Source: Lysobacter solisilvae (GTDB lineage Bacteria > Pseudomonadota > Gammaproteobacteria > Xanthomonadales > Xanthomonadaceae). Taken from it: a stretch of DNA of 64,000 nucleotides. Positions within the stretch are counted from its first letter, which is position 1; the number at the start of each line of letters is the position of its first letter. The stretch covers positions 1,426,001 through 1,490,000 of the forward strand of contig NZ_CP071518.1 of assembly GCF_016613535.2 (NCBI RefSeq), read 5' to 3'. Of this stretch, positions 19,982-29,019 are shown in pieces. The notes beneath the pieces are model-generated. The model did no database searches. It had not been told where the DNA came from and saw nothing but the letters and a program-made list of their open reading frames with translations. The position numbers and the translations under genes are program-made.

Positions 19982-21265
19982 ATGACGCCGGTCGCGGGCT
20001 GGCGTTGGGCGCCAGCCTGGGTGCTGGCCTACGTCGCGCTGTGGCCGGCGCCGGGGATCGCCGAAGGCGTGCTGGTGCTGGGCGCGCTGATCGCGCTGGG
20101 CAAGCTGGTGTTCTCGCGTTTCCGTGGCGGCGGGCAGCTCCTGAGCCACCAGGCCTGGGCGTTGACCAGCGTGCTGTTCTGCGCCTACTGGGTGCCGGAA
20201 CTGGTCTCGGCGCTGGACGCCGTGGACAGTGCCCGCGCCCTCAAGGAAGCCGCCGGCGACCTGCGCTACCTGCCGTTCCTGTGGCTGGCTGCGGCGGCGG
20301 TCGGCGATGCGCGCGGACGGCGGGTCACCTTCATCGGCCTGGCGGTCATCGTCGGCGTGTGGACGCTGGACGCGCTGTTGCAGGCAGTCGCGGGCACCAG
20401 CCCGCTGTTCTTCGGCCTGGACGCGGTCAAGCAGGCGATCAGCCACCGCCCGATCTGCCCGCCCGAGGAGATTCTTGAAGCCAATCGCCTCAGCGGCATT
20501 CTGGGGCCCTGCAATCCCAAGCTCGGCCAGGTGCTGGCCAGCCTTTCGCCGTTTGCGCTCTACGCCGTCGCCCGTCGTTTCGACGGACTCGGCTGGGTGC
20601 TTACGGCTGCCGCGATCGGCGTGGTGATCCTGCTGACCGGCTCACGCGCGTCATGGATCACCTACGCGCTGGTGCTCGCGGTGTCGGGATGGCGCCTGCT
20701 CGGCGGCAAGCGGCTGCTGGCGGTATTCGCGGCGGGTGCGGTGGTGCTGGTGGTGCTGGGCCTGACTTCCGCGCAGGTGCGCGAGCGCCTGCAACGCACC
20801 ACGCATGCCCTGAGCGCCGACACCCAGGGCGTCGACGCCGCGCTGTCGGGTCGTGCGCGCATCTGGGGTGCGGCCCTGTGCATGGCGAAGGAGCATCCGG
20901 TCAATGGCGTGGGCGCACGCGGCTTCCGCCATGCCTTCGCGGCCTGCGACCCGGATCCCACGCAGCCGCCGGCCTGGGGCGCGGGACCGGCGCTGCACGC
21001 ACACCAGATCCTGCTCGAGATCCTCAGCGAGACCGGCGCGTTCGGCTTGCTGCTGTGGCTCGCAGGGGCAGCGCTGGCGTGGCGCGCCTGGCGCTACGCC
21101 GACGAGGCATCGCGCGAACAGGCCAAGCCCGCCATGCTGGCGCTCGCCGTCACCGTGTTTCCGTTCAACACGCACCTGGCGTTCTATTCGACCTTCTGGG
21201 GCGGCCTGACCCTCCTGCTGGCCGCGCTGTACGCCGGCAGCCTGCTGGCGCGCCGGCATGTCTGA
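19982..21265 (+). CDS. O-antigen ligase/polymerase family membrane protein (WaaL-like)
   Basis: Polytopic inner-membrane protein of 427 residues with about eleven predicted helices. It carries the Wzy_C domain, with the periplasmic loop SGRARIWGAALCMAKEHPVNGVG near residue 290 followed by HAHQILLEILSETG, whose histidine is essential in WaaL relatives. It probably transfers O-antigen from undecaprenyl carrier to lipid A-core, or polymerises O-units. The start ATG at 19982 follows the glycosyltransferase stop by 22 bp. It overlaps the next gene by 8 bp, showing an operon. Confidence 0.85.
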   Translation: MTPVAGWRWAPAWVLAYVALWPAPGIAEGVLVLGALIALGKLVFSRFRGGGQLLSHQAWALTSVLFCAYWVPELVSALDAVDSARALKEAAGDLRYLPFLWLAAAAVGDARGRRVTFIGLAVIVGVWTLDALLQAVAGTSPLFFGLDAVKQAISHRPICPPEEILEANRLSGILGPCNPKLGQVLASLSPFALYAVARRFDGLGWVLTAAAIGVVILLTGSRASWITYALVLAVSGWRLLGGKRLLAVFAAGAVVLVVLGLTSAQVRERLQRTTHALSADTQGVDAALSGRARIWGAALCMAKEHPVNGVGARGFRHAFAACDPDPTQPPAWGAGPALHAHQILLEILSETGAFGLLLWLAGAALAWRAWRYADEASREQAKPAMLALAVTVFPFNTHLAFYSTFWGGLTLLLAALYAGSLLARRHV

Positions 21266-22169
21266 GCCGGGCCGCGTGCCCTCGACCGGGGCGCGCTGCT
21301 GGCTGTTGGGCCCGGCAAACGTGCTGGCCGCCGGCGTCGCGCGCCTGCCGCAACGTGCGCTGCTGGCGGCGGGCACGCTGCTGCATGCGCTGGCCGCGCC
21401 GGTACTGGCCGGCCGACGGCGCATCGCCGCGCGCAACATCGCCCTGTGCTTTCCCGCGCTCGACGCCGCGGCGCAGTCGCGCCTGCTGCAGTCGACGATG
21501 CGCGACAACGTCACCGGCCTGCTCGAGTCGCTGCGCGGCTGGTTCGGCCGCGATGCCGACCTGCACGATCTGGTCGCGATCGAAGGCCTGGAACACCTGC
21601 GCGCGGCACGCGCGGGCGGCCGCGGTGCGCTGCTGGTCACCGGTCACATGCCGCACCTGGAGCTCGGCGGCCGCATGCTGGGACTGGCGCTGCGCGAGCC
21701 GCTGGCGATCGTCGCGCGACGCAACAACCGCGGCTGCCTGCAGCGCTTCCTCGAGGGCGCGCGGGCGCGTGCCTTCCACCAGGTCATCGACAAGAAGGAC
21801 GCACGCGGACTGCTGCGCACGCTGTCGCGCGGCGGCGTCGTGGCGTGGGCGGGCGACCAGGACTTCAACTACCAGAGTGCGTTCGTGCCGTTCTTCGGCG
21901 TGCCCGCCGCCACCATCAGCGTGATGTCCCAGCTCGGGCGCCGCGCCGATGCGGCGGTGCTGCCGTACGGCTTCCAGCGCGAGGCCGACGGCCGCTATCG
22001 GCTGTGGATCGAACCGGCGTGGGAACCCCTGCCGCCGGCGCAGGATGCCGCGCGCTACATGGCCTGGCTGGAGCGCGTCGTGCGCCGCCATCCGTCGCAG
22101 TACCTGTGGGTGCACCGGCGCTTCAAGACCCGGCCGCCCGGCGGGCCGGATCTCTACTCCGGACAATGA
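21258..22169 (+). CDS. Lipid A biosynthesis late acyltransferase (LpxL/HtrB family), paralogue 1
   Basis: Membrane-associated acyltransferase that adds a secondary acyl chain to lipid A using acyl-ACP. 303 residues. The catalytic H-x4-E motif is in TGHMPHLELGG near residue 132; IARRNNRG and DQDFNYQSAFVPFFG supply later family blocks, and the protein ends in YLWVHRRFKTRP. N-terminal residues 15-50 form a hydrophobic anchor. It overlaps the ligase gene by 8 bp. The second paralogue lies immediately downstream on the other strand with only 6 bp between the stop codons. Confidence 0.9.
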   Translation: MSEPGRVPSTGARCWLLGPANVLAAGVARLPQRALLAAGTLLHALAAPVLAGRRRIAARNIALCFPALDAAAQSRLLQSTMRDNVTGLLESLRGWFGRDADLHDLVAIEGLEHLRAARAGGRGALLVTGHMPHLELGGRMLGLALREPLAIVARRNNRGCLQRFLEGARARAFHQVIDKKDARGLLRTLSRGGVVAWAGDQDFNYQSAFVPFFGVPAATISVMSQLGRRADAAVLPYGFQREADGRYRLWIEPAWEPLPPAQDAARYMAWLERVVRRHPSQYLWVHRRFKTRPPGGPDLYSGQ

Positions 22170-22175
22170 ACCCCG

Positions 22176-23126
22176 TCAGCGGTATAGCTCGCCGCGTCCG
22201 TCGGGCTGCCGCTTGAAGCGGCGATGGATCCACAGGTACTGCGCCGGCGCCGCGCGCACCATCGTCTCGATCGCGGCCATGACGCGCGCGGTGTCGGTGG
22301 TGGCGTCGTCGCTGGGGAACCCTTCGAACGCTGGCATCAGCCGCAGCGTGTAGCCGCCGTCGTCGCGCCGCTCGTGCGCGAACGCGAGCACCGCCGCGCC
22401 CGACAGGCGCGCCAGCTGGTGCGTCGAAGTCAGGCTGTAGGCGGGGCGGCCGAAGAAGGGCACGAACACGCTGTCGCCGCGTCGGGTGTCCTGGTCCGGA
22501 GCGAACCAGAGCAGGCCGCCCTGCTTGAGGTGGCGCAGTGCCGGGCGCAGTTCCTCGCGGCCGAACATCGCCGTGGCGTAGCGCAGGCGGCCGCGCTTGA
22601 CTGCCCATTCCATCGCGCCCTGGTCGTGCGGCCGGTACATGCCGGCCAGCGGTGCGTAATCGCACATCAGGCGCGCAGCGATCTCCAGCGTGGTGAAGTG
22701 CCCGGAAACCACGATCACGCCCCGGCCGCCGGCGCGCGCTGTCTCCATGTGTTCCAGGCCTTCCACGCGCAGGCCTGCGCGCAGCGGCCCCACTTCGCCC
22801 CACCACGCGCGCGCGAACTCGAACAGCCCGATGCCCAGCTGCGAGAAGCTTTCGCGCAGCAGGGCCTGGCGCGCGCGGTCATCCAGTTCGGGAAAGCACA
22901 GCTCCAGGTTGCGGGCGGCGACCCGTCGCCGGGCGGGCAGCGCGACCCGCAGCAGCGTGCCCACGGCCCGTCCGAGCACGCGTTGTGCCGGCCATGGCAG
23001 TCGCGCCAGCAGCCACGCACAGCCGATCCCCAGCCACGCCGGCCACTGGCGCACGCCACGCGGCGGCGGGCCGGGGTCGGGCGGACTGGAGGCAGCGGGG
23101 GAGGCGTCGCGGGGCGTGCTCGACAT
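22176..23126 (-). CDS. Lipid A biosynthesis late acyltransferase (LpxL/HtrB family), paralogue 2
   Basis: Second secondary acyltransferase, 316 residues, facing paralogue 1. The catalytic motif is SGHFTTLEIA (H-x4-E) near residue 142; DQDTRRGDSVFVPFFG and the terminal YLWIHRRFKRQPDG match the family. The N-terminal 25 residues are Pro/Ser-rich before the hydrophobic anchor. It is transcribed divergently from waaA. Which paralogue is LpxL-like and which LpxM-like cannot be told from sequence alone. Confidence 0.9.
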   Translation of the reverse strand: MSSTPRDASPAASSPPDPGPPPRGVRQWPAWLGIGCAWLLARLPWPAQRVLGRAVGTLLRVALPARRRVAARNLELCFPELDDRARQALLRESFSQLGIGLFEFARAWWGEVGPLRAGLRVEGLEHMETARAGGRGVIVVSGHFTTLEIAARLMCDYAPLAGMYRPHDQGAMEWAVKRGRLRYATAMFGREELRPALRHLKQGGLLWFAPDQDTRRGDSVFVPFFGRPAYSLTSTHQLARLSGAAVLAFAHERRDDGGYTLRLMPAFEGFPSDDATTDTARVMAAIETMVRAAPAQYLWIHRRFKRQPDGRGELYR

Positions 23127-23201
23127 GGCGGAATTCTAGCCGGCGCCGGCATGCTGGCCGCGCGACGGGGAGGAAGTCGTCAACTTCGTTATCCTTTGCC
23201 C

Positions 23202-24524
23202 ATGCCACCCACGCCACGGATCGACGTCTTCGAGCGCCTGTTGCGCGGCCTGTACTCGGCGGCGCTGTACGCCCTGGCGCCGATCACGATCTACCACCTG
23301 ATCTGGCGCGGGTTCCGCCAGCCGGCGTATTTCCAGCGCTGGCACGAGCGCTACGCGATGTACCGGGACGCGCCGCAGACGCGCACGCTGTGGGTGCACG
23401 CCGTCTCGGTGGGCGAGGTCAACGCCGCCCTGCCGCTGGTGCAGGCGCTGCGCCGTGGCCGCCCGGACCTGCGCCTGCTGGTGACCACCATCACGCCGAC
23501 GGGCTCCGAGCGCGTGCGCAGCCTGTGGAAGGACGAGATCGAGCACGTCTACCTGCCGTACGACCTGCCCGGCGCGGTGGGTCGTTTCCTCGATCACTAC
23601 CAGCCGATGGCCGCGCTGATCATGGAAACCGAGTTGTGGCCGAACCTGCTGTTCGGGTGCCGCGACCGCGGCGTGCCCAGCTTCATCCTCAATGCGCGGT
23701 TGTCCGCTCGCTCGCTGCGCGGCTATCAGGTCCTGGCGCCGCTGATCTCGCGGGCCCTGCGCACGGTGCGCACGGTCGCCGCGCAGAGCCATGCCGATGC
23801 GCGGCGGTTCATCCGGCTGGGCGCGCGCGCCGGGCAGACGGTGGAGACCGGCAACCTGAAGTACGACGTCAGCGTGCCCGAGGCCCTGCCGGAATTTGCC
23901 GCACAGTGCCGCCTGCACGCGGCGGGACGGCCGGTCTGGATCGCGGCCAGCACGCACGAGGACGAGGAGGCGGCCGTGATCTCGATCCACCGCCACCTGC
24001 GTGCGGCGCATCCCGACCTGCTGCTGCTGTGGGCCCCGCGTCATCCCGAGCGCTTCCGCGCGGTGGCCGAGCATGCGCGCAGCGCCGGCTGGCCGGTGTC
24101 GACCCGTTCGCGCGCGCGATGGCCGCAGCCCAGCGACGCGGTGTTCGTGATCGACACGCTCGGCGAGCTGATGAACTTCTACGCCTGCGCCGACGTTGCC
24201 TTCGTGGGCGGCAGCCTGCAGCCGGTCGGCGGCCATAACCTGCTCGAGCCCGCGGCCACCGGGACGGCGATCGTCACCGGCCCGCACCTGCACAACTTCG
24301 CCGAGATCGCCCACCGTCTCGAGCACGCCGGCGCGCTGCGCGTGGGTGCCGACGCGGACGCGGTGGAACGGGACCTCGCACAGCTGCTCGCCGATCCGGC
24401 GGCGCGCCAGCGCATGGTCGAGGCCGGGCAAGCCCTTGTGGAAACCGGGCGTGGCGCCCTGGCGCGCACGATGGCGCTGCTGGAGCCGGTGCTGACCGGA
24501 CGCGCGGAATTGCGGTCGCCCTAG
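23202..24524 (+). CDS. waaA: 3-deoxy-D-manno-octulosonic acid (Kdo) transferase
   Basis: Inner-membrane-anchored transferase that adds Kdo from CMP-Kdo to lipid IVA, the first core step. 440 residues, normal length. An N-terminal anchor (about 12-32) is followed by WVHAVSVGEVNA with the catalytic Glu (E72). TITPTGSERV, METELWPNLL and the C-terminal VGGSLQPVGGHNLLEPAATG are family hallmarks. The ATG at 23202 begins the anchor. Whether it adds one or two Kdo residues cannot be read from the sequence. Confidence 0.96.
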   Translation: MPPTPRIDVFERLLRGLYSAALYALAPITIYHLIWRGFRQPAYFQRWHERYAMYRDAPQTRTLWVHAVSVGEVNAALPLVQALRRGRPDLRLLVTTITPTGSERVRSLWKDEIEHVYLPYDLPGAVGRFLDHYQPMAALIMETELWPNLLFGCRDRGVPSFILNARLSARSLRGYQVLAPLISRALRTVRTVAAQSHADARRFIRLGARAGQTVETGNLKYDVSVPEALPEFAAQCRLHAAGRPVWIAASTHEDEEAAVISIHRHLRAAHPDLLLLWAPRHPERFRAVAEHARSAGWPVSTRSRARWPQPSDAVFVIDTLGELMNFYACADVAFVGGSLQPVGGHNLLEPAATGTAIVTGPHLHNFAEIAHRLEHAGALRVGADADAVERDLAQLLADPAARQRMVEAGQALVETGRGALARTMALLEPVLTGRAELRSP

Positions 24525-24560
24525 CTGCCGCGGCGCGCTCCGGGTTGCAGCGGGGAGTGC

Positions 24561-24589
24561 CAAAAACAAGGGCGGCCCGGAGGCCGCCC
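24561..24589 (-). terminator. Intrinsic terminator of tolC
   Basis: Stem GGGCGGCC/GGCCGCCC (24570-24577 with 24582-24589). On the minus strand it is followed by TTGTTTTTG. It ends the pcm-tolC transcript between the convergent tolC and waaA genes. Confidence 0.88.
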
Positions 24590-24616
24590 TGTCTGGGACC
24601 GCATACCGGCGTTCGG

Positions 24617-26047
24617 TCAGCGCTTGGGCGCCACGCTGGCTTCGGCGTTGACAGTGAGCAGGCGATTGATGTCCTGCACGTCGTTGACGTCCAGCGTCCC
24701 GGCGGCCTGTTCCAGCAGCAGCCGCGCCTGCAGGAAGTTGTAACGGGCCAGGGCGTACTGCTGCGATGCGGTGAACAGGTTGCGCTGGTTGGTCAGTACG
24801 TCGAGCACGGTGCGCGTGCCCACTTCCAGCCCGACCTGGGAAGCGTCGTACGCGGCCTGCGCCGACACGACGGCCAGGCGGCGGGCTTCGACTTCGCTGA
24901 TGCCGGCGACCAGGTTCTGGTAGGCGTTGCGGGTATTGCGTTCCAGCGCGCGCTTCTGCTGCTCGTACTCGTCCTGTTCCAGGTCGCGGCGGGCCAGCGC
25001 TTCGCGCACGCCCGACTGGATCGCACCACCGGAGAAGATCGGCACCGAAAGGGTCACGCCCAGCTGCGGGCCGCGGCCGTGTTCCTCGCCGTCACCGGGG
25101 ATGTCGATGCCGGCGAATTCACTGGAGCCCCAGCGCTTGGTGTCGCCGTAGCCGCCGTTGAGGTACAGGGTCGGCAGGTGGCCGGCGCGCGCCGTCGAGA
25201 CGTTGGCCTCGGCCGACTGCACCTGGAACTCCTTCGCCTTCAGGTTCGGGTTGTTCGCGATGGCGGCCTGCACCCACTGCTCGACGCCGTTGGACTCGGG
25301 CAGCTGCGGCTGGAAGTCCACCGGCAGGCCCTGGATGTTGGTCACCGGGGTGCCGGTGATCTCGCGCAGGGCCTCGTAGGCATCCTCCACCGTGGTCCGG
25401 CTCAGGATGACGCCGGCGCGCGCGCTTTCGTAGGTGGCGCGTGCTTCGTGCACGTCGGTGATCGGCGCCAGGCCGACCTCCAGCCGCTTGGAGGCGAAGT
25501 CGAACTGCTTCTTCAGCGCGGACTCGGCGGCCTCGGCGGCGGCCAGGGTCTCCAGCTGCACCAGCACGTTGAAGTACGCGGCCGACGTGCGGGTGATCAG
25601 GGTGTCGCTGGCCGACTCGAGCTGGAAGTCGCTCGCGCGGCTCAGTGCATTGGCGCTGCGAAGGCGGGTGATGTTGCTGTGGTCGTAGATCATCTGGCGC
25701 ACGCTGACGCCCATGTCGCGGGTCGTCGATTCGCTCTCCAGCGATCCGTTGATGGCGCCCGAGGGGCCGCCGGCGCCGTCGGGATCGAACAGCGTGTCGT
25801 GCACGCTTTCGTTGCGCGAACGGGTCAGCGTGGCTTCGCCGGCGATCTGCGGCAACAGCGCCGCGCGCGCCTGCACGGAACCCTCACGGATGGCCAGTCG
25901 TGCTGCTTCGGCGCCCGACAGCTGCGGATCGCCGGTGCGCGCCAGCTCGTAGGTCTGCAGCAGGTCTTCGGCCTGGGCGACCGCCGGCATCAGGGCGGAC
26001 GTCGCGATCGCTGCGGCGAGGGCAACGACGAGGGGATGGCGGCTCAT
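24617..26047 (-). CDS. tolC: TolC-family outer-membrane efflux and secretion channel
   Basis: Trimeric outer-membrane channel-tunnel used by RND pumps and type I secretion. 476 residues with a signal peptide (1-24, cleavage near AQAED). The two OEP repeats have the expected layout: an N-terminal half with LLPQIAGEATL and YFNVLVQLETL, a C-terminal half with PIFSGGAIQSGV and GLEVGTRTVLDVLTNQRNLF. The ATG at 26045-26047 follows AAAGGA. It is coupled to pcm upstream (14 bp) and lies near an RND pump, whose outer channel it may be. Confidence 0.94.
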   Translation of the reverse strand: MSRHPLVVALAAAIATSALMPAVAQAEDLLQTYELARTGDPQLSGAEAARLAIREGSVQARAALLPQIAGEATLTRSRNESVHDTLFDPDGAGGPSGAINGSLESESTTRDMGVSVRQMIYDHSNITRLRSANALSRASDFQLESASDTLITRTSAAYFNVLVQLETLAAAEAAESALKKQFDFASKRLEVGLAPITDVHEARATYESARAGVILSRTTVEDAYEALREITGTPVTNIQGLPVDFQPQLPESNGVEQWVQAAIANNPNLKAKEFQVQSAEANVSTARAGHLPTLYLNGGYGDTKRWGSSEFAGIDIPGDGEEHGRGPQLGVTLSVPIFSGGAIQSGVREALARRDLEQDEYEQQKRALERNTRNAYQNLVAGISEVEARRLAVVSAQAAYDASQVGLEVGTRTVLDVLTNQRNLFTASQQYALARYNFLQARLLLEQAAGTLDVNDVQDINRLLTVNAEASVAPKR

Positions 26048-26061
26048 GCAAAGTCCTTTGA

Positions 26062-26718
26062 TTACAGCTCGAAGGTAGGCGCCGGCGCAGCGCCGGCGAG
26101 GTAGGGGAGGTCGGTCTCGAACAGGGATTCGATGCGCGCCGTGCCCGAAGGGTTGCGTACCAGCACGGCTTCCATTGCCGGCGAGCGGCCGCGAACGATG
26201 AACATGCGGCCGTCGGGCTGCAGCCATTCCAGGAAACGCGGCGGAATGGCGCTGACCGCGCCGGTCACGCAGATGGCGGCGAAGCGGCGCGTGTTCTGCC
26301 AGTCGAACGCATCGGCGTGGATGACGTTGACATTGCCGCTGGCGCGCGCGGCCAGCCGGGCGCGGGCGGTGTCGGCCAAGTCGCCATGGCGTTCCAGGCT
26401 CACCACTTCGCGGGCCAGGCCGGCCAGGCAGGCCGTCAGGAAGCCGCTGCCGGTGCCGATTTCCAGCACGTCGTCGCCGGGGGCCAGTTCCAGCGCCTGC
26501 AGGGCGCGGCCTTCCACGACCGGCTTCATCATCTGCTCGCCGTGGGGCAGGGGCAGGGGCAGGTCGGTGTAGGCCAGGTTGCGGTGCTCGTGAGGCACGA
26601 AGGCCTCGCGCGGCGTGGCCGCCAGCACGCTCAGCACGCGCGGGTCGAGCACGTCCCAGGGTCGAATCTGCTGTTCGACCATCAGTTCACGGGCCTTGGC
26701 GTAATCGAGCGTGCTCAT
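26062..26718 (-). CDS. pcm: Protein-L-isoaspartate O-methyltransferase family protein
   Basis: S-adenosylmethionine-dependent methyltransferase, 218 residues, of the family that repairs isoaspartyl damage. The opening MVEQQIRPWDVLDPRVL and REAFVPHEHRNLAYTD match the family. The SAM motif VLEIGTGSGFLTA lies near residue 86; the usual form is GTGSGYQ, so this is a divergent branch and the repair activity is inferred. The pcm-tolC-waaA order recalls Xanthomonadaceae. The start at 26718 is unambiguous. Confidence 0.85.
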   Translation of the reverse strand: MSTLDYAKARELMVEQQIRPWDVLDPRVLSVLAATPREAFVPHEHRNLAYTDLPLPLPHGEQMMKPVVEGRALQALELAPGDDVLEIGTGSGFLTACLAGLAREVVSLERHGDLADTARARLAARASGNVNVIHADAFDWQNTRRFAAICVTGAVSAIPPRFLEWLQPDGRMFIVRGRSPAMEAVLVRNPSGTARIESLFETDLPYLAGAAPAPTFEL

Positions 26719-26899
26719 GGTGTCGGTGTCTTGGAGTTGCGCGGGGCGCCAATTCTACCGGGCCGGACGGGCTCTGGCCCGGGGCTCCGGCCGTGACGGC
26801 CGCGGCGGCAAGGATCGCCGCGGGGCCTGTTTCAACTGAGTGCCAGAAGTAACCGAGACTGACGTCGCCGGCCCGGGCGTTCGCCCGGACCGCCGTGAT

Positions 26900-27598
26900 T
26901 CATCGCCGTCGCGAGCGCGCCGGCGCCACTGCGGCAGGCGGATCGCCCGGGCGGGCGTACGCGCGCAGGAACATGTCGATCGTCCCCTGTACGTGCGCTT
27001 CCACTTCCTCGGCGGCGAAGCCTGCGTTGCAGCCGCACAGCAGGCGCATGTGCAGCTCGCCCTTGAGCAGGCAGAAGAACTGCGAAGCGGCGCGGTGGAC
27101 GTCCGGGACCTCCAGCGCACCGGCGGCGACTTCCTCGCGCAGGAAGCCCTCGAAGGCCTCCTGCACGCGCCGCGGGCCCGCGTCCCAGAACAGCTGGCCC
27201 AGCTTGGCCGGTGGCGGCTGGGTGGTCACCACGCGGTGGATGGCCAGCGCTTCCTCGCTGGCGATCAGCGCGAAAAAGCCGCGGCCGATCTCCAGCAGGC
27301 GCTCGCGCAGGGGCGTGTCCGCGTCGATCGCGAACAGCCCGGTAGAAAGCTGCTCTTCGCACTTGGCGCTGATGGCCTCCGAGAACAGGGCCTCCTTGTC
27401 GCCAAAATGGCTGTACACCGTCAGCTTGGAGACCCCGGCCTCGGCGGCAATCTGGTCCATGCTCACGCCTTCGAAGCCGTGGCTGACGAACATGCGCTTG
27501 GCGGCCTCCAGGATCGCGGCACGCTTGCCCAGGTCCTTGGGCCGGCCGGGGCCGGACGGGCGGGGGGGCGGAGGGGTCTTGGAAGGGGTGGAGCTCAT
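26900..27598 (-). CDS. TetR/AcrR-family transcriptional regulator of the adjacent RND pump
   Basis: Cytosolic repressor, 232 residues. N-terminal helix-turn-helix: GKRAAILEAAKRMFVSHGFE, then MDQIAAEAGVSKLTVYSHFGDKE around residues 47-70. The C-terminal half is the ligand-binding domain (AefR-like pattern). A Pro-rich 20-residue lead precedes the domain. It is divergent from the efflux genes with only 57 bp between starts, so it very probably represses the pump and itself from that space. The inducer is unknown. Confidence 0.9.
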   Translation of the reverse strand: MSSTPSKTPPPPRPSGPGRPKDLGKRAAILEAAKRMFVSHGFEGVSMDQIAAEAGVSKLTVYSHFGDKEALFSEAISAKCEEQLSTGLFAIDADTPLRERLLEIGRGFFALIASEEALAIHRVVTTQPPPAKLGQLFWDAGPRRVQEAFEGFLREEVAAGALEVPDVHRAASQFFCLLKGELHMRLLCGCNAGFAAEEVEAHVQGTIDMFLRAYARPGDPPAAVAPARSRRR

Positions 27599-27613
27599 GT
27601 CGGGGAATACTAG

Positions 27614-27652
27614 ACTAACCGGTTCGATAAATATACAGTACCCGCTGGTTCA
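27614..27652. promoter_or_regulatory. Likely operator and promoter space between tetR and the RND genes
   Basis: The 57-bp divergent gap is A/T-rich for this genome. It holds a perfect AACCGGTT palindrome (27617-27624) and, 22 bp on, CTGGTT, so that AACCGG and CTGGTT form an imperfect inverted repeat around a TATAC-containing centre. That position would block both promoters when bound by the TetR protein. Inferred from layout; no footprint is known to me. Confidence 0.5.
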
Positions 27653-27655
27653 TTA

Positions 27656-28846
27656 ATGACAGCCCCCATGGCGGTCCCCATGCGCACTCATCCCCGCACC
27701 TTTTTCCGGCCCGCCGTGCAGACGTCGGCCCTCCTCGCAACCACGGCGCTCGTGCTGGCGCTGGCCGGCTGCGGCGCCGAGGCGACCCCGCCCGAGCCGG
27801 CGCGCCCGGTGCTGGTCACCCGGCCCGGCGGTGGCGCCGAAGCGGCCCTGGCCGCCTATGCCGGCGAGATCCGCGCCCGCGAGGAAAGCCCGCTGTCGTT
27901 CCGCGTCGGCGGCAAGCTGCTGCGGCGCGAGGTGGACGTCGGCGCACACGTGCGCCAGGGCGACCTGCTCGCAGTGCTGGACGCCGGAGACCTGAGCGCC
28001 CAGGCGCGCGCCGTGCAGGCCCAGCTGGCCGCCGCGCAGGCCGAGCTGGCCCGCGCCAGCGGCGACCAGGCCCGCTACGCCAAGCTCGCCGCGCAGCAGC
28101 TGGTCAGCCGGTCCGTGCTCGATGCGCAGAACGCCGCCGTCGCCGCCGCACGCGGGCAGGTCAACGCCGCCCGCGCCAACCTCGATGTCGCGCGCAACCA
28201 GACCGCCTACACCCAGCTGCGCGCGCCGCGCGACGGCATGATCGCCACCCGTTCGGCCGAAGCCGGACAGGTGGTGGGCGCCGGCCAGCCGGTGTTCTCC
28301 ATCGCGGCCGATGGCGGCCGCGAAGTCGCCATCGCCCTGCCGGAAAGCCGGATCCGCGAGTTCACCGTGGGCCAGCCGGTCCTGGTCGAACTGTGGAGCG
28401 CCCCCGACCGTCACCTGCCCGGCACCATCCGCGAGATCTCCCCTGCCGCCGATCCGCAGGCACGCACCTACGCGGCGCGGGTCAGCCTGGTCGGCGCGGC
28501 CGCGGAGGCTGTCGACCTGGGCCAGAGCGCGCGCGTGTACGTGCAGGACAATGGACAGCGGGCCGCGCTGACGGTGCCGTTGTCGGCATTGCAGCGATCG
28601 CCGACAGGCGAGGCGGCGGTATGGGTGGTTGATCCGGCCACGCAGACGCTGCACCTGGCCCCGGTCAGGCTGGGTGCCTTCCGCCAGACGACGGCGCCCC
28701 TGCTGTCGGGTGTCGCGCCCGATGCCTGGATCGTCGCTGCCGGCGGCCACCTGCTGCGCGAGGGCCAGAAGGTGTCGCCAGTGGACCGGCAGAACCGGCC
28801 GATCGAGAAAATGCCCGGCAACCCCGTCGCCGCAAACGCGCCCTGA
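27656..28846 (+). CDS. RND efflux periplasmic adaptor (membrane fusion protein)
   Basis: Lipid-anchored periplasmic adaptor linking an inner-membrane RND pump to an outer channel. 396 residues. A lipobox (LALAGC, Cys near residue 38) ends the signal sequence. The barrel-sandwich halves (SFRVGGKLLRREVDVGAHVRQGDLLAVLD and APRDGMIATRSAEAGQVV regions), an Ala/Gln-rich hairpin (about 115-180) and beta-barrel and membrane-proximal domains follow. The first ATG (27656) is given; the ATG at 27680 (MRTHPRTFF), which leaves a longer leader behind the operator, is a reasonable alternative. Confidence 0.88.
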   Translation: MTAPMAVPMRTHPRTFFRPAVQTSALLATTALVLALAGCGAEATPPEPARPVLVTRPGGGAEAALAAYAGEIRAREESPLSFRVGGKLLRREVDVGAHVRQGDLLAVLDAGDLSAQARAVQAQLAAAQAELARASGDQARYAKLAAQQLVSRSVLDAQNAAVAAARGQVNAARANLDVARNQTAYTQLRAPRDGMIATRSAEAGQVVGAGQPVFSIAADGGREVAIALPESRIREFTVGQPVLVELWSAPDRHLPGTIREISPAADPQARTYAARVSLVGAAAEAVDLGQSARVYVQDNGQRAALTVPLSALQRSPTGEAAVWVVDPATQTLHLAPVRLGAFRQTTAPLLSGVAPDAWIVAAGGHLLREGQKVSPVDRQNRPIEKMPGNPVAANAP

Positions 28847-29019
28847 CCGGCGCTGGCCAGCGCGCCCCGACCGGCGCGCCTGGATCGCCGATCCGCGTCC
28901 TGCCGCTTCCCGTTTCCTGAACTCCCCGCCCGCGCGTCGATCGCCGACGCCCGGCGCGGCCTGGCATCCCCTTCCACGCCTCCCGGCAGCGGGCAGGCGC
29001 CGCGCATGAAAGGCCACCA

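Noticed and set aside
24545..26104. A 519-residue plus-strand frame opposite tolC
   Set aside because: Shadow of tolC; no signal peptide or family match.
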